From the NCBI GenBank assembly GCA_018292915.2, contig JACVVK020000444.1, positions 470,001 through 534,000 of the forward strand: a DNA stretch of 64,000 bases. Reading direction: 5' to 3'. Below, one piece after another: positions 44,345 to 56,550 of this stretch; position 1 is the first letter of the stretch; each line of letters starts with the position of its first letter. Position numbers and translations under genes: made by a program. The stretch is from Batillaria attramentaria (lineage: Eukaryota; Mollusca; Gastropoda; Batillariidae). The notes below the pieces were generated by a model. That model searched no databases, was not told the DNA's origin, and was given only the letters and a program-made list of their open reading frames with translations.

Positions 44345-47300
44345 TAGTTTAGTTAGTTTAGTCCTCTTTATTCCCTGGGGAACATAGGGCTGCAACCACA
44401 CTCCGCCAGCGCACTCGGTTCTGGGACGCCCTCTTTAGTTCGGCCCACGTCGTTCCGGCGGCCTTGGCTTCAGTGTCCGTACTCCTCCGCCAGGTCTGCT
44501 TCGGTCGGCCCACTTTGCGCTTTCCCTGGGGGTTCCAATCAAGGGACTGCCTGGTGACATTTGATGTTGGCTTTCGCAAAGTGTGTCCGATCCATCCCCA
44601 TTTCCTTTTCTTGATCTCCTGCTCGATGGGGACCTGTCTTGTTCGCTCCCAGAGGTCTTGGTTGGTGATCACCAGTGGGTATCTGATGTTGAGAATGTTG
44701 CGGAGGCATCTGTTGATGAAGGTTTGCAGCCTGTGGGAGCCTGTCTTGGTGGTGCGCCATGTCTCCGAGCCATAGAGTAGGACCGACTTCACATTTGAGT
44801 TGAAGATCCGGATCTTGTTTCGCAGGGATAGGGCTGTGGATCTCCAGATGGGGCGCAGAGTGCGAAAGGCATGTCTGGCTTTGTTGGTGCGGCTCTTGAT
44901 GTCTTCGTCCGTTCCTCCATCCTTGCTGACAACGCTGCCGAGGTAGATAAACTTGTCCACCTCTTTGATGTCTTCCTGGTGCAGCTGGATGGGGTCGTGC
45001 TGTTTGTGGTTGACTCTCATGACTTCGGTCTTGCTGATGTTGATCTTGAGGCCGGTCTTCTCAGCTTCTTCGGCAACTCTGTTCAGCTTCTCCTGCGCAT
45101 CTTGTTGTTTGTGGGAGAGGAGGGCGATATCGTCCGCGAAATCCAGGTCCTCAAGCTGCTTGCTGAAGGTCCACTGGATCCCTGTCCGCTTGCCGTCGGT
45201 GGCTTGCCTCATGACCCAGTCGACCACCATCAGGAAGATTGTGGGTGAGAGGATGCAGCCTTGACGAACGCCGGTCCGTACTGTGAATGGTCCTGTCAGT
45301 TTCCCGTCGTGGATTACCTGGCAGGTGGCATCTTCGTACAGCTGTCGGATGATGTTGACAAACTTTGGTGGAAAACCATAGTGAGACATCAGCTTCCAGA
45401 TGACCTCCCTGTCAACACTGTCGAACGCGTTCTGGAAGTCAACGAAGGTGCTGTACAGGGGGGTCTGCCACTCCAGGGACTGCTCGATGATGATCCTCAT
45501 CGTGGCTATGTGATCAGTGCAGGATCGGTCGTTGCGGAATCCTGCCTGTTCCTCCCGGAGTGTCTTGTCCAGCGCGGTCTTCAGCCTCTCCAGGATGATC
45601 CTGGTGAGAACCTTCCCTGGTATGGACAGGAGCATGATGCCTCGCCAGTTGCTACAGGATGAGAGGTCCCCTTTCTTTGGCAGCTTTACAAGGTGTCCCT
45701 TCTTCCAGTCTTGTGGCACGCTCTCGCTCTCCCAGATCTTCCTCAGGAGCGGGTGCAGCATGTCGGTGGAGGTCTGGATGTCGGCCTTGAGGGCTTCTGG
45801 TGGTATGCCGTCGGGGCCTGCTGCTTTGCCAGACTTGAGGGACTTGATGGCTTTGATGATCTCTGTCTTGGTAGGGGGGTTGGTGCTGATGTCGAGTAGC
45901 TGGGCTGCCGGTGGTATGTCTGGTGGGACTGGTGGTGGAGGCCTGTTGAGCGTTTCCTTAAAGTGTTCAGCCCACCTTGTTCTTTGGTCTTCCTCTTTGG
46001 TGATGATTTGTCCGTTCTTGTCTTTGACCGGTCTGGTGGGGTTGTTATTTTTCCCAGAGAGTGTCCTTGTTATTTCGTAGAGCCGTTTCATGTTCCGTTG
46101 TCCTGCTGCTGTTTCTGCTTCTTCTGTGAGGTCGTTGATGAAGTTCCTCTTGTCGTTCCTTGCGCTCCTCTTGACCTGCCGGTTGACGTCCCAGTATTGA
46201 GCCTGCAGGTCGCGCTTGTGGTCTTGGTCGTCAGTGTGGTTGATCAGGTCTTTCAGACGTTTCCTCTCTGTGATGAGGTCCCAGGTGTCAGATGTAAGCC
46301 ACTCTTTGTGTTGTCTCGTCTTCTTTCCCAGCACTTCCCTGCATGTTGCTGTCCAGGTTTCTCGCAGGTCATGCCAGTGCTCCTCGATTGTCTCTTCAGG
46401 TAGTGTGTCGAGAGCGCTGAATCTGTTCCTCAGTTCACATCTGAAGGCGTTGGTCTTGACGCTCTCCTTCAGACTGTGCACGTTGTACTTGTGGGATGGT
46501 CTGTCTGCCTGGTCTCTGTAGGCCTTCAGCTTGATCTTGATCGCTGCAATGACGAGGTGATGGTCTGAGGCTGCATCAGCTCCCCGCTTTGCTCGGACGT
46601 CCAGCAAGCTTCTTCGCCACTTCCTGCCGATGGTGATGTGGTCGATCTGGTTTACAGTTCTTCCGTCCGGTGATGTCCAGGTGGTTTTGTGGATGGTCTT
46701 GTGGGGGAAGATGGTGCCTCCGATGACCAGGTCGTTGGTGGTGCAGAATTCTGTGAAGAGCTCTCCGTTCTCGTTCTGTGTCCCTGTTCCGTGTTTGCCC
46801 ATGATGAGTTCTCTGTCTGTGTTGTCGGTGCCCACTTTGGCGTTGAGGTCTCCCATGAGGATCTTCAGGTCTCTTCTCGGTGCTTTGTCGAGGGCGGCTT
46901 GGAGCTGCTCGTAGAAGTTCTCCTTTTCTTCCTCGTCCGCCACGTTGGTGGGGGCGTAGCACTGGAGGATGGTGACTTTCCTGCCCTTAGAATTGAATCT
47001 GGCGCTCAGGATCCTTGGTGACACTGGTTCCCAGGACAGTAGTGCTTGTGTTGCTTCAGGTGTCATCAGCAACGCTACTCCGTGCATGTGTGGCTGGCCG
47101 TCTTCGTGTCCGGAGTAGAGGATGGTGTCTCCGGAGGTGAGTCGTGTGCGTCCTGTTCCTGTCCATCTTGTCTCGCATAGGCCGAGCAGCTTCAGATTGT
47201 ATCTATGCATTTCTTGACTCACTTGTGCTGTCTTTCCTGTTTCATATAGGGTTCGGATGTTCCAGGTCCCTATCCTGGCTTTGGTCTTGGCCGTCAGAAG

Positions 47301-47626
47301 AGTAGTCGGCGCACTGGCTTCCCGAGGGCTTTCACCAGCTCGCGTCATGGGCTCTACTAGAGAGGACTCTTCCTGGACCAAGTTGCGTTGTAGATCTGTG
47401 GTTGTAGTTTCTGTAACAGGTTTTCTTTTTAAAGAGTTGGGTTGTTAGCCCTACTCAAACCCCCAACCTGGAGGACCAGTGAGTGCGCTTCGTCTGGCCT
47501 CTACCCTTCGACCTGTCCAGCATGGGTGGCCCTACCAGGAGACGAATCTCCCGCCGGCATAGCTCTCGGGGTCATGGAGACACGCAAGCCCCATCTCCAA
47601 CGGCAAGGATGCACTCATCGATCGGG
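44345..47626 (-). mobile_element. Intact non-LTR retrotransposon inserted in 5S spacer B
   Basis: 3282 bp with an 11-bp target duplication ACGATAAGTAA (44334-44344, 47627-47637); the uninterrupted spacer site is present in the other units. It has a ~245-bp 5' UTR like that of the copy at 2550, one uninterrupted ORF, and a short TAAAC/TAAC-type tail instead of poly(A). Intact coding capacity and a perfect target duplication suggest a young, possibly active insertion. Confidence 0.95.
44358..47381 (-). CDS. LINE endonuclease/reverse transcriptase polyprotein, 1007 aa
   Basis: The N-terminal AP-like endonuclease (aa ~35-285) shows GTWNIRTL at 38, CETRW at 69, GDLNAKVG at 177, NQIDHI at 244 and the catalytic SDHHL at 272. 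After a charged linker, the reverse transcriptase shows GKAAGPDGIP at 518, QAGFRNDRSCTDH at 612, [14 protein letters not shown] at 646, GVRQGCILSP at 704 and the catalytic FADD at 748. The C-terminal region contains [12 protein letters not shown] at 927 and KRKVGRP at 954. Such proteins nick the target and copy their own RNA in place. A single ORF, no RNase H and a microsatellite tail fit RTE-like elements, but the clade is tentative. Many host annotations mislabel such proteins as craniofacial development protein 2-like. Confidence 0.95.
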   Translation of the reverse strand: MVQEESSLVEPMTRAGESPREASAPTTLLTAKTKARIGTWNIRTLYETGKTAQVSQEMHRYNLKLLGLCETRWTGTGRTRLTSGDTILYSGHEDGQPHMHGVALLMTPEATQALLSWEPVSPRILSARFNSKGRKVTILQCYAPTNVADEEEKENFYEQLQAALDKAPRRDLKILMGDLNAKVGTDNTDRELIMGKHGTGTQNENGELFTEFCTTNDLVIGGTIFPHKTIHKTTWTSPDGRTVNQIDHITIGRKWRRSLLDVRAKRGADAASDHHLVIAAIKIKLKAYRDQADRPSHKYNVHSLKESVKTNAFRCELRNRFSALDTLPEETIEEHWHDLRETWTATCREVLGKKTRQHKEWLTSDTWDLITERKRLKDLINHTDDQDHKRDLQAQYWDVNRQVKRSARNDKRNFINDLTEEAETAAGQRNMKRLYEITRTLSGKNNNPTRPVKDKNGQIITKEEDQRTRWAEHFKETLNRPPPPVPPDIPPAAQLLDISTNPPTKTEIIKAIKSLKSGKAAGPDGIPPEALKADIQTSTDMLHPLLRKIWESESVPQDWKKGHLVKLPKKGDLSSCSNWRGIMLLSIPGKVLTRIILERLKTALDKTLREEQAGFRNDRSCTDHIATMRIIIEQSLEWQTPLYSTFVDFQNAFDSVDREVIWKLMSHYGFPPKFVNIIRQLYEDATCQVIHDGKLTGPFTVRTGVRQGCILSPTIFLMVVDWVMRQATDGKRTGIQWTFSKQLEDLDFADDIALLSHKQQDAQEKLNRVAEEAEKTGLKINISKTEVMRVNHKQHDPIQLHQEDIKEVDKFIYLGSVVSKDGGTDEDIKSRTNKARHAFRTLRPIWRSTALSLRNKIRIFNSNVKSVLLYGSETWRTTKTGSHRLQTFINRCLRNILNIRYPLVITNQDLWERTRQVPIEQEIKKRKWGWIGHTLRKPTSNVTRQSLDWNPQGKRKVGRPKQTWRRSTDTEAKAAGTTWAELKRASQNRVRWRSVVAALCSPGNKED

Positions 47627-48705
47627 ACGATAAGTAAACCATGTTGTATATGAGGGCCCATGATGTTGATTGTTAATTTCTTCAAAATGACATCGCCAAC
47701 GACGCGACCGCTAACTCCTCTCTCCACGTGGCGCACCTGAGTAATTCTCGGCGGTCTCACGTGATGCCGCGTACCCGGCTGTCGGCCGGTTCCCGATGGC
47801 GCCGGCAGGGTCACTGACTTGGTGAAAGACTGATGGCTTGACTAGTGGTTGACGTTCCTTTATCGTTTCAAGAGTAACATTTTGTAATAAAGAGCGATTC
47901 GACTTTAAATGAAATGAAAATGCGTGAAATGAAAACTGATGATAATCAGAATTTCGTGGCAGCCGGTTACGCCGGAATACTGAGCCGGCGGGGTACGACT
48001 GAATGTATATACTGAATCAGGATCCGTTAATGGCCGGTCGGCGTTTTCAAGGATTAATTTTTAAAGCAAATTTGATTCAAATAAATATTATTGTCGTGTT
48101 TTCTTTTAGAGATACGAGTATATGCTGAACCAACTGAGACGAACCACAGGTGAAAGAGGCAAGGAACTGAACTCTTTCTCCTTTAGCGATTATTGTATTG
48201 TTGCAGTTCCTTCCCTTGCTCAACCCTTCCCGTCCTCATTAATTCAGAGTGGTCGTTTAATTAAGGGGGTACACGGCGCGTTCGTAATGCACAGCCTGCA
48301 GATGACAGTGTACTGCATTTGGCTATGATGACGAATTGTTATTATCAGTGTATATGTGACGTACCAGACATCCAAGACTGATTCTGACACATAACAAATA
48401 AAGAATAAAGGCCTTGCAGCAGAGACATAAATTTATGTCATTTTCTGCTTGCCATGAAGAAAGTCTGGCATAAATGCAACAGAGCTAAGAAAAAGACAAT
48501 AAATGAAGAAATAAGGAATGGTAAAAAAAAAAAAAAAAAAAAAAAAAATTGCACGGCCGGCGGAGTTGAAGAAGATAATAGATAAACTAATATATCTAAA
48601 TAAAAGATAACACTAAATGAATAAAATGATGAATGGGGCTCGACGGTACAGGCAAGAAAGAAGATGAAAAATAAACAAACTAACAAATGATAAAAAAAAA
48701 AGTTC

Positions 48706-48823
48706 GCCTACGGCACCCGGTGTTCCCAGGCGGTCACCCATCCAAGTACTGACCGGGCCCGACGTTGCTTAACTTCGGTGATCGGACGAGAACCGGTGTT
48801 CTCAACGTGGTATGGCCGTAGGC
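48706..48823 (-). rRNA. 5S rRNA, copy 5
   Basis: Full-length canonical copy with T-run downstream. Confidence 0.96.
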
Positions 48824-49208
48824 GGGAGAAAAGGCGATGTTTAATCATTATACGCATTGTATTATATGCAAATTAACATCGGTCAAGGCCGTGATATTAG
48901 ATAACATGACCGGTGATGTTGATTGTTTATTTTATTAACACCGCCATCGACAACGACGCCGCTAACTTCTCTCTCCACGCGGCGCACCTGAGTATTATAC
49001 GGTCACGTGATGCGTGCCTTTCAGGTTCCCAGTGGCGCAATGGTTGCTGTAGTGGCAAACTGATGCCCGGCCTGCCACCGGATACTGAAAATTGCCCCGT
49101 CGTCTTCGGTAACGTGTGCAAAGAATAACATTTCGAGAAACAAAACCCGGAAAAACAATGATATGTAAAACAAACAAAACGGTACACAGTTTAAAAAAAA
49201 AAAAAAAA

Positions 49209-49286
49209 GTACTGACCGGACCCGACGTTGCTTAACTTCGGTGATCGGACGAGAACCGGTGTTCTCAACGTGGTATGGCCGTAGGC
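49209..49286 (-). pseudogene. 5S rRNA, copy 6, lacking the last 40 nt
   Basis: The 3' 40 nucleotides, including the C box (TFIIIA contact), are replaced directly by the T-run. It carries one further substitution (CCGGAC for CCGGGC on the plus strand). The same lesion recurs at 55172. Confidence 0.93.
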
Positions 49287-49932
49287 GAGAGAAGAGGTCG
49301 ATTTTAATCATCATATCCCGGCATTACACTATACTGATGCAACACAACATTAAGGCGTTTGCACGATAAGTAAACCATGTTGTATATTAGGGCCCATGAT
49401 GTTGATTGTTAATTTCTTCAAAATGACCGTGACATCGCCAACGACGCGACCGCTAACTCCTCTCTCCACGTGGCGCACCTGAGTAATTCTCGGCGGTTTC
49501 ACTGACGTCATGCCGCGTACCTGTCGGGTTCAGTCCCGATGGCGCCGGCAGGGTCACTGACTTGGTGAAAGACTGATGGCTTGACTAGTGGTTGACGTTC
49601 CTTTATCGTTTCAAGAGTAACATTTTGTAATAAAGAGCGATTCGACTTTAAATGAAATGAAAATGCGTGAAATGAAAACTGATTATAATCAGAATTTCGT
49701 GGCAGCCGGTTACGAATACTGAGCGGCGGGGTACGAATGTATATACTGAATCAGGATCCGTTAATGGCCGGTCGGCGTTTTCAAGGATTAATTTTTTAAA
49801 GCAAATTTGATTCAAATAAATATTATTGTCATGTTTTCTTTTAGAGATACGAGTATATGCTGAACCAACTGAGACGAACCACAGGTGAAAGAGGCAAGGA
49901 ACTGAACTCTTTCTCCTTTAGCGATTATTGTA

Positions 49933-50600
49933 CACTCTCTGGGGCACAGAGTCTTTCAGTGGAAAGTACCTCTGTGCACAGTGGGGAAATGGCGCTCACT
50001 GCGCTACCGTGACGGGCCTAAAATTTTGTCTCGGTGCTCTCAAACACAAGGTCGCGCACTATGTCATCCTTGACCAGCTTTGAACCCAGAGGGATCCTCA
50101 ATGGCGCAAGTAATGGCAGGCTGTCTCCAGAGTGAAAGTAGGCGTGTTTCTGAATCAGAGACATACATAACATGTCTCTGTCTGAATGGACAGATCTATT
50201 ATTACATTCAGTCCTAGAGCACGGGTGTGTATGCTTTTGTAATCGTCTCTTATTCCACCACAAGGCAGGTACGTGATCGTCTGCACCGTGCAATAATACT
50301 TGCCAGTAGAGTGCAACACCTTGGCCTGTCAGAGTGCAACCCCCTTGCCGTTTACTCACATCCTGTTGGATCAGTGTACCACGTAAACAGTGCCATCAAA
50401 GCGCAACAATAATTGTCCGCTGGCAAAGATTTTGCCCAAACGAAAAGTGGTCGGATATTCAAGACTTCCTTTCAAATCGATTCATATGACATACAAGTCT
50501 TCGCTTTTCTAAAAAAATTTCGCCATTTTTGAAAATGGCGCTGGGTGTAAGCAGTCACATTTTCACGCCCCGCCGAAAAGGGACTGCACTCTGGAGTCTA
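49933..50600. mobile_element. Unknown 668-bp insertion with 9-bp target duplication
   Basis: Inserted in spacer B between ATTATTGTA repeats (49924-49932, 50601-50609). Left end CACTCTCTGGGGCAC, right end CACTCTGGAGTCTA; no convincing terminal inverted repeats. The interior has a perfect palindrome CGCCATTTTTGAAAATGGCG, a CAGAGACAT/ATGTCTCTG hairpin and two AGAGTGCAAC motifs. A 113-codon minus-strand frame (50018-50359) has no recognised family. A 9-bp duplication is usual for Mutator-like elements, but without inverted ends the class is unknown. Confidence 0.7.
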
Positions 50601-51119
50601 ATTATTGTACTGTTGCAGTTCCTTCCCTTGCTCAACCCTTCCCGTCCTCATTAATTCAGAGTGGCCGTTTAATTAAGGGGGTACACGGCGCGTTCGTTAT
50701 GCACAGCCTGCAGATGACAGTTTACTGCATTTGGCTATGATGACGAATTGTTATTATCAGTGTATATGTGACGTACCAGACATTCAAGACTGATTCTGAC
50801 ACATAACAAAATAGTGCATAAAGAATAAAGGCCTTGCAGCAGAGACATAAATTTATGTCATTTTCTGCTTGCCATGAAGAAAGTCTGGCATAAATGCAAC
50901 AGAGCTAAGAAAAAGACAATAAATGAAGAAATAAGGAATGGTAAAAAAAAAAAAAAAAAAAAAATGCACGGCCGGCGGAGTTGAAGAAGATAATAGATAA
51001 ACTAATATATCTAAATAAAAGATAACACTAAATGAATAAATGATGAATGGGACTCGACGGTACAGCCAAGAAAGAAGATGAAAAATAAACAAACTAACAA
51101 ATGATTAAAAAAAAAGTTC

Positions 51120-51237
51120 GCCTACGGCACCCGGTGTTCCCAGGCGGTCACCCATCCAAGTACTGACCGGGCCCGACGTTGCTTAACTTCGGTGATCGGA
51201 CGAGAACCGGTGTTCTCAACGTGGTATGGCCGTAGGC
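51120..51237 (-). rRNA. 5S rRNA, copy 7
   Basis: Full-length canonical copy. Confidence 0.96.
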
Positions 51238-51636
51238 GGGAGAAAAGGCGATGTTTAATCATTATACGCATTGTATTATATGCAAATTAACATCGGTCAA
51301 GGCCGTGATATTAGATAACATGACCGGTGATGTTGATTGTTTATTTTATTAACACCGCCATCGACAACGACGCCGCTAACTTCTCTCTCCACGCGGCGCA
51401 CCTGAGTATTATACGGTCACGTGATGCGTGCCTTTCAGGTTCCCAGTGGCGCAATGGTTGCTGTAGTGGCAAACTGATGCCCGGCCTGCCACCGGATACT
51501 GAAAATTGCCCCGTCGTCTTCGGTAACGTGTGCAAAGAATATCATTTCGAGAAACAAAACCCGGAAAAACAATGATATGTAAAACAAACAAAACGGTACA
51601 CAGTTAAAAAAAAAAAAAAAAAAAAAAAATGAAGTC

Positions 51637-51754
51637 GCCTACGGCACCCGGTGTTCCCAGGCGGTCACCCATCCAAGTACTGACCGGGCCCGACGTTGCT
51701 TAACTTCGGTGATCGGACGAGAACCGGTGTTCTCAACGTGGTATGGCCGTAGGC
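51637..51754 (-). rRNA. 5S rRNA, copy 8
   Basis: Full-length canonical copy, followed in RNA sense by one of the longest T-runs in the array. Confidence 0.96.
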
Positions 51755-52911
51755 GAGAGAAGAGGTCGATTTTAATCATTATATCCCGGCATTACACTAT
51801 ACTGATGCAACACAACATCAAGGCGTTTCAGTGCACGATAAGTAAACCATGTTGTATATTAGGGCCCATGATGTTGATTGTTAATTTCTTCAAAATGACC
51901 GTGACATCGCCAACGACGCGACCGCTAACTCCTCTCTCCACGTGGCGCACCTGAGTAATTCTCGGCGGTCTCACTGACGTGATGCCGCGTACCTGTCGGG
52001 TTCAGTCCCGATGGCGCCGGCAGGGTCACTGACTTGGTGAAAGACTGATGGCTTGACTAGTGGTTGACGTTCCTTTATCGTTTCAAGAGTAACATTTTGT
52101 AATAAAGAGCGATTCGACTTTAAATGAAATGAAAATGCGTGAAATGAAAATGATAACTGATCAGAATTTCGTGGCAGCCGGTTACGAATACTGAGCGGCG
52201 GGGTACGAATGTATATACTGAATCAGGATCCGTTAATGGCCGGTCGGCGTTTTCAAGGAATAATTTTTTAAAGCAAATTTGATTCAAATAAATATTATTG
52301 TCATGTTTTCTTTTAGAGATACGAGTATATGCTGAACCAACTGAGACGAACCACAGGTGAAAGAGGCAAGGAACTGAACTCTTTCTCCTTTAGCGATTAT
52401 TGTATTGTTGCAGTTCCTTCCCTTGCTCAACCCTTCCCGTCCTCATTAATTCAGAGTGGCCGTTTAATTAAGGGGGTACACGGCGCGTTCGTTATGCACA
52501 GCCTGCAGATGACAGTGTACTGCATTTGGCTATGATGACAAATTGTTATTATCAGTGTATATGTGACGTACCAGACATCCAAGACTGATTCTGACACATA
52601 ACAAAATAGTGCATAAAGAATAAAGGCCTTGCAGCAGAGACATAAATTTATGTCATTTTCTGCTTGCCATGAAGAAAGTCTGGCATAAATGCAACAGAGC
52701 TAAGAAAAAGACAATAAATGAAGAAATAAGGAATGGTAAAAAAAAACAAAAAAACATTGCACGGCCGGCGGAGTTGAAGAAGATAATAGATAAACTAATA
52801 TATCTAAATAAAAGATAACACTAAATGAATAAATGATGAATGGGGCTCGACGGTACAGGCAAGAAAGAAGATGAAAAATAAACAAACTAACAAATGATAA
52901 AAAAAAAGTTC

Positions 52912-53029
52912 GCCTACGGCACCCGGTGTTCCCAGGCGGTCACCCATCCAAGTACTGACCGGGCCCGACGTTGCTTAACTTCGGTGATCGGACGAGAACC
53001 GGTGTTCTCAACGTGGTATGGCCGTAGGC
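52912..53029 (-). rRNA. 5S rRNA, copy 9
   Basis: Full-length. Its immediate 5' flank (GAGAGAAGAAG on the plus strand) is of the spacer-B kind although the spacer that follows is type A, a sign of exchange or conversion between unit types. Confidence 0.95.
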
Positions 53030-53410
53030 GAGAGAAGAAGTCGATGTTTAATCATTATACGCATTGTATTATATGCAAATTAACATCGGTCAAGGCCGTG
53101 ATATTAGATAACATGACCGGTGATGTTGATTGTTTATTTTATTAACACCGCCATCGACAACGACGCCGCTAACTTCTCTCTCCACGCGGCGCACCTGAGT
53201 ATTATACGGTCACGTGATGCGTGCCTTTCAGGTTCCCAGTGGCGCAATGGTTGCTGTAGTGGCAAACTGATGCCCGGCCTGCCACCGGATACTGAAAATT
53301 GCCCCGTCGTCTTCGGTAACGTGTGCAAAGAATAACATTTCGAGAAACAATGATATGTAAAACAAACAAAACGGTACACAGTTTAAAAAAACAAAAACAA
53401 AAATGAAGTC

Positions 53411-53528
53411 GCCTACGGCACCCGGTGTTCCCAGGCGGTCACCCATCCAAGTACTGACCGGGCCCGACGTTGCTTAACTTCGGTGATCGGACGAGAACCG
53501 GTGTTCTCAACGTGGTATGGCCGTAGGC
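53411..53528 (-). rRNA. 5S rRNA, copy 10
   Basis: Full-length canonical copy; the downstream T-run is broken by G residues. Confidence 0.96.
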
Positions 53529-54663
53529 GAGAGAAGAGGTCGATTTTAATCATTATATCCCGGCATTACACTATACTGATGCAACACTGACAACATAAGG
53601 CGTTTGCACGATAAGTAAACCATGTTGTATATGAGGGCCCATGATGTTGATTGTTAATTTCTTCAAAATGACATCGCCAACGACGCGACCGCCAACTCCT
53701 CTCTCCACGTGGCGCACCTGAGTAATTCTCGGCGGTCTCACGTGATGCCGCGTACCTGTCGGGTTCCCGATGGCGCCGGCAGGGTCACTGACTTGGTGAA
53801 AGACTGATGGCTTGACTAGTGGTTGACGTTCCTTTATCGTTTCAAGAGTAACATTTTGTAATAAAGAGCGATTCGACTTTAAATGAAATGAAAATGCGTG
53901 AAATGAAAATGATAACTGATCACTAGAATTTCGTGGCAGCCGGTTACGAATACTGAGCGGCGGGGTACGAATGTATATACTGAATCAGGATCCGTTAATG
54001 GCCGGTCGGCGTTTTCAAGGATTAATTTTTTAAAGCAAATTTGATTCAAATAAATATTATTGTCATGTTTTCTTTTAGAGATACGAGTATATGCTGAACC
54101 AACTGAGACGAACCACAGGTGAAAGAGGCAAGGAACTGAACTCTTTCTCCTTTAGCGATTATTGTATTGTTGCAGTTCCTTCCCTTGCTCAACCCTTCCC
54201 GTCCTCATTAATTCAGAGTGGCCGTTTAATTAAGGGGGTACACGGCGCGTTCGTTATGCACAGCCTGCAGATGACAGTGTACTGCATTTGGCTATGATGA
54301 CGAATTGTTATTATCAGTGTATATGTGACGTACCAGACATCCAAGACTGATTCTGACACATAACAAATAAAGAATAAAGGCCTTGCAGCAGAGACATAAA
54401 TTGATGTCATTTTCTGCTTGCCATGAAGAAAGTCTGGCATAAATGCAACAGAGCTAAGAAAAAGACAATAAATGAAGAAATAAGGAATGGTAAAAAAAAA
54501 TAAAAAAAATTGCACGGCCGGCGGAGTTGAAGAAGATAATAGATAAACTAATATATCTAAATAAAAGATAACACTAAATGAATAAATGATGAATGGGGCT
54601 CGACGGAACAGCCAAGAAAGAAGATGAAAAATAAACAAACTAACAAATGATAAAAAAAAGTTC

Positions 54664-54781
54664 GCCTACGGCACCCGGTGTTCCCAGGCGGTCACCCATC
54701 CAAGTACTGACCGGGCCCGACGTTGCTTAACTTCGGTGATCGGACGAGAACCGGTGTTCTCAACGTGGTATGGCCGTAGAC
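54664..54781 (-). rRNA. 5S rRNA, copy 11, with 5'-end substitution
   Basis: Full-length except that its 5' end reads GTCTACGG rather than GCCTACGG in RNA sense, and the adjoining flank is altered (CCGGACAAAAGG). Confidence 0.93.
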
Positions 54782-55171
54782 CGGACAAAAGGCGATGTTT
54801 AATCATTATACGCATTGTATTATATGCAAATTAACATCGGTCAAGGCCGTGATATTAGATAACATGACCGGTGATGTTGATTGTTTATTTTATTAACACC
54901 GCCATCGACAACGACGCCGCTAACTTCTCTCTCCACGCGGCCGGGCGCACCTGAGTATTATACGGTCACGTGATGCGTGCCTTTCAGGTTCCCAGTGGCG
55001 CAATGGTTGCTGTAGTGGCAAACTGATGCCCGGCCTGCCACCGGATACTGAAAATTGCCCCGTCGTCTTCGGTAACGTGTGCAAAGAATAACATTTCGAG
55101 AAACAAAACCCGGAAAAACAATGATATGTAAAACAAACAAAACGGTACACAGTTTAAAAAAAAAAAAAAAA

Positions 55172-55248
55172 TACTGACCGGACCCGACGTTGCTTAACTT
55201 CGGTGATCGGACGAGAACCGGTGTTCTCAACGTGGTATGGCCGTAGGC
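55172..55248 (-). pseudogene. 5S rRNA, copy 12, lacking the last ~40 nt
   Basis: Same truncation and same CCGGAC substitution as copy 6, 5.96 kb away. The shared lesion shows descent from one event. Confidence 0.93.
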
Positions 55249-55895
55249 GAGAGAAGAGGTCGATTTTAATCATTATATCCCGGCATTACACTATACTGAT
55301 GCAACACAACATTAAGGCGTTTGCACGATAAGTAAACCATGTTGTATATTAGGGCCCATGATGTTGATTGTTAATTTCTTCAAAATGACCGTGACATCGC
55401 CAACGACGCGACCGCTAACTCCTCTCTCCACGTGGCGCACCTGAGTAATTCTCGGCGGTTTCACTGACGTCATGCCGCGTACCTGTCGGGTTCAGTCCCG
55501 ATGGCGCCGGCAGGGTCACTGACTTGGTGAAAGACTGATGGCTTGACTAGTGGTTGACGTTCCTTTATCGTTTCAAGAGTAACATTTTGTAATAAAGAGC
55601 GATTCGACTTTAAATGAAATGAAAATGCGTGAAATGAAAACTGATTATAATCAGAATTTCGTGGCAGCCGGTTACGAATACTGAGCGGCGGGGTACGAAT
55701 GTATATACTGAATCAGGATCCGTTAATGGCCGGTCGGCGTTTTCAAGGATTAATTTTTTAAAGCAAATTTGATTCAAATAAATATTATTGTCATGTTTTC
55801 TTTTAGAGATACGAGTATATGCTGAACCAACTGAGACGAACCACAGGTGAAAGAGGCAAGGAACTGAACTCTTTCTCCTTTAGCGATTATTGTAC

Positions 55896-56550
55896 ACTCT
55901 CTGGGGCACAGAGTCTTTCAGTGGAAAGTACCTCTGTGCACAGTGGGGAAATGGCGCTCACTGCGCTACCGTGACGGGCCTAAAATTTTGTCTCGGTGCT
56001 CTCAAACACAAGGTCGCGCACTATGTCATCCTTGACCAGCTTTGAACCCAGAGGGATCCTCAATGGCGCAAGTAATGGCAGGCTGTCTCCAGAGTGAAAG
56101 TAGGCGTGTTTCTGAATCAGAGACATACATAACATGTCTCTGTCTGAATGGACAGATCTATTATTACATTCAGTCCTAGAGCACGGGTGTGTATGCTTTT
56201 GTAATCGTCTCTTATTCCACCACAAGGCAGGTACGTGATCGTCTGCACCGTGCAATAATACTTGCCAGTAGAGTGCAACACCTTGGCCTGTCAGAGTGCA
56301 ACCCCCTTGCCGTTTACTCACATCCTGTTGGATCAGTGTACCACGTAAACAGTGCCATCAAAGCGCAACAATAATTGTCCGCTGGCAAAGATTTTGCCCA
56401 AACGAAAAGTGGTCGGATATTCAAGACTTCCTTTCAAATCGATTCATATGACATACAAGTCTTCGCTTTTCTAAAAAAATTTCGCCATTTTTGAAAATGG
56501 CGCTGCACATTTTCACGCCCCGCCGAAAAGGGACTGCACTCTGGAGTCTA
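55896..56550. mobile_element. Second copy of the unknown insertion (~655 bp)
   Basis: Sits at the same spacer B site with the same ATTATTGTA duplication as 49933-50600 and differs mainly by a 14-bp deletion near the right end (GGCGCTGCACATT). The same 113-codon frame is present at 55980-56321. Confidence 0.75.

Noticed and set aside
50018..50359. 113-codon frame in the unknown spacer insertion as a gene.
   Set aside because: Present in two copies only because the insertion was duplicated; no recognisable domain, so kept as a property of the element and not called as CDS.
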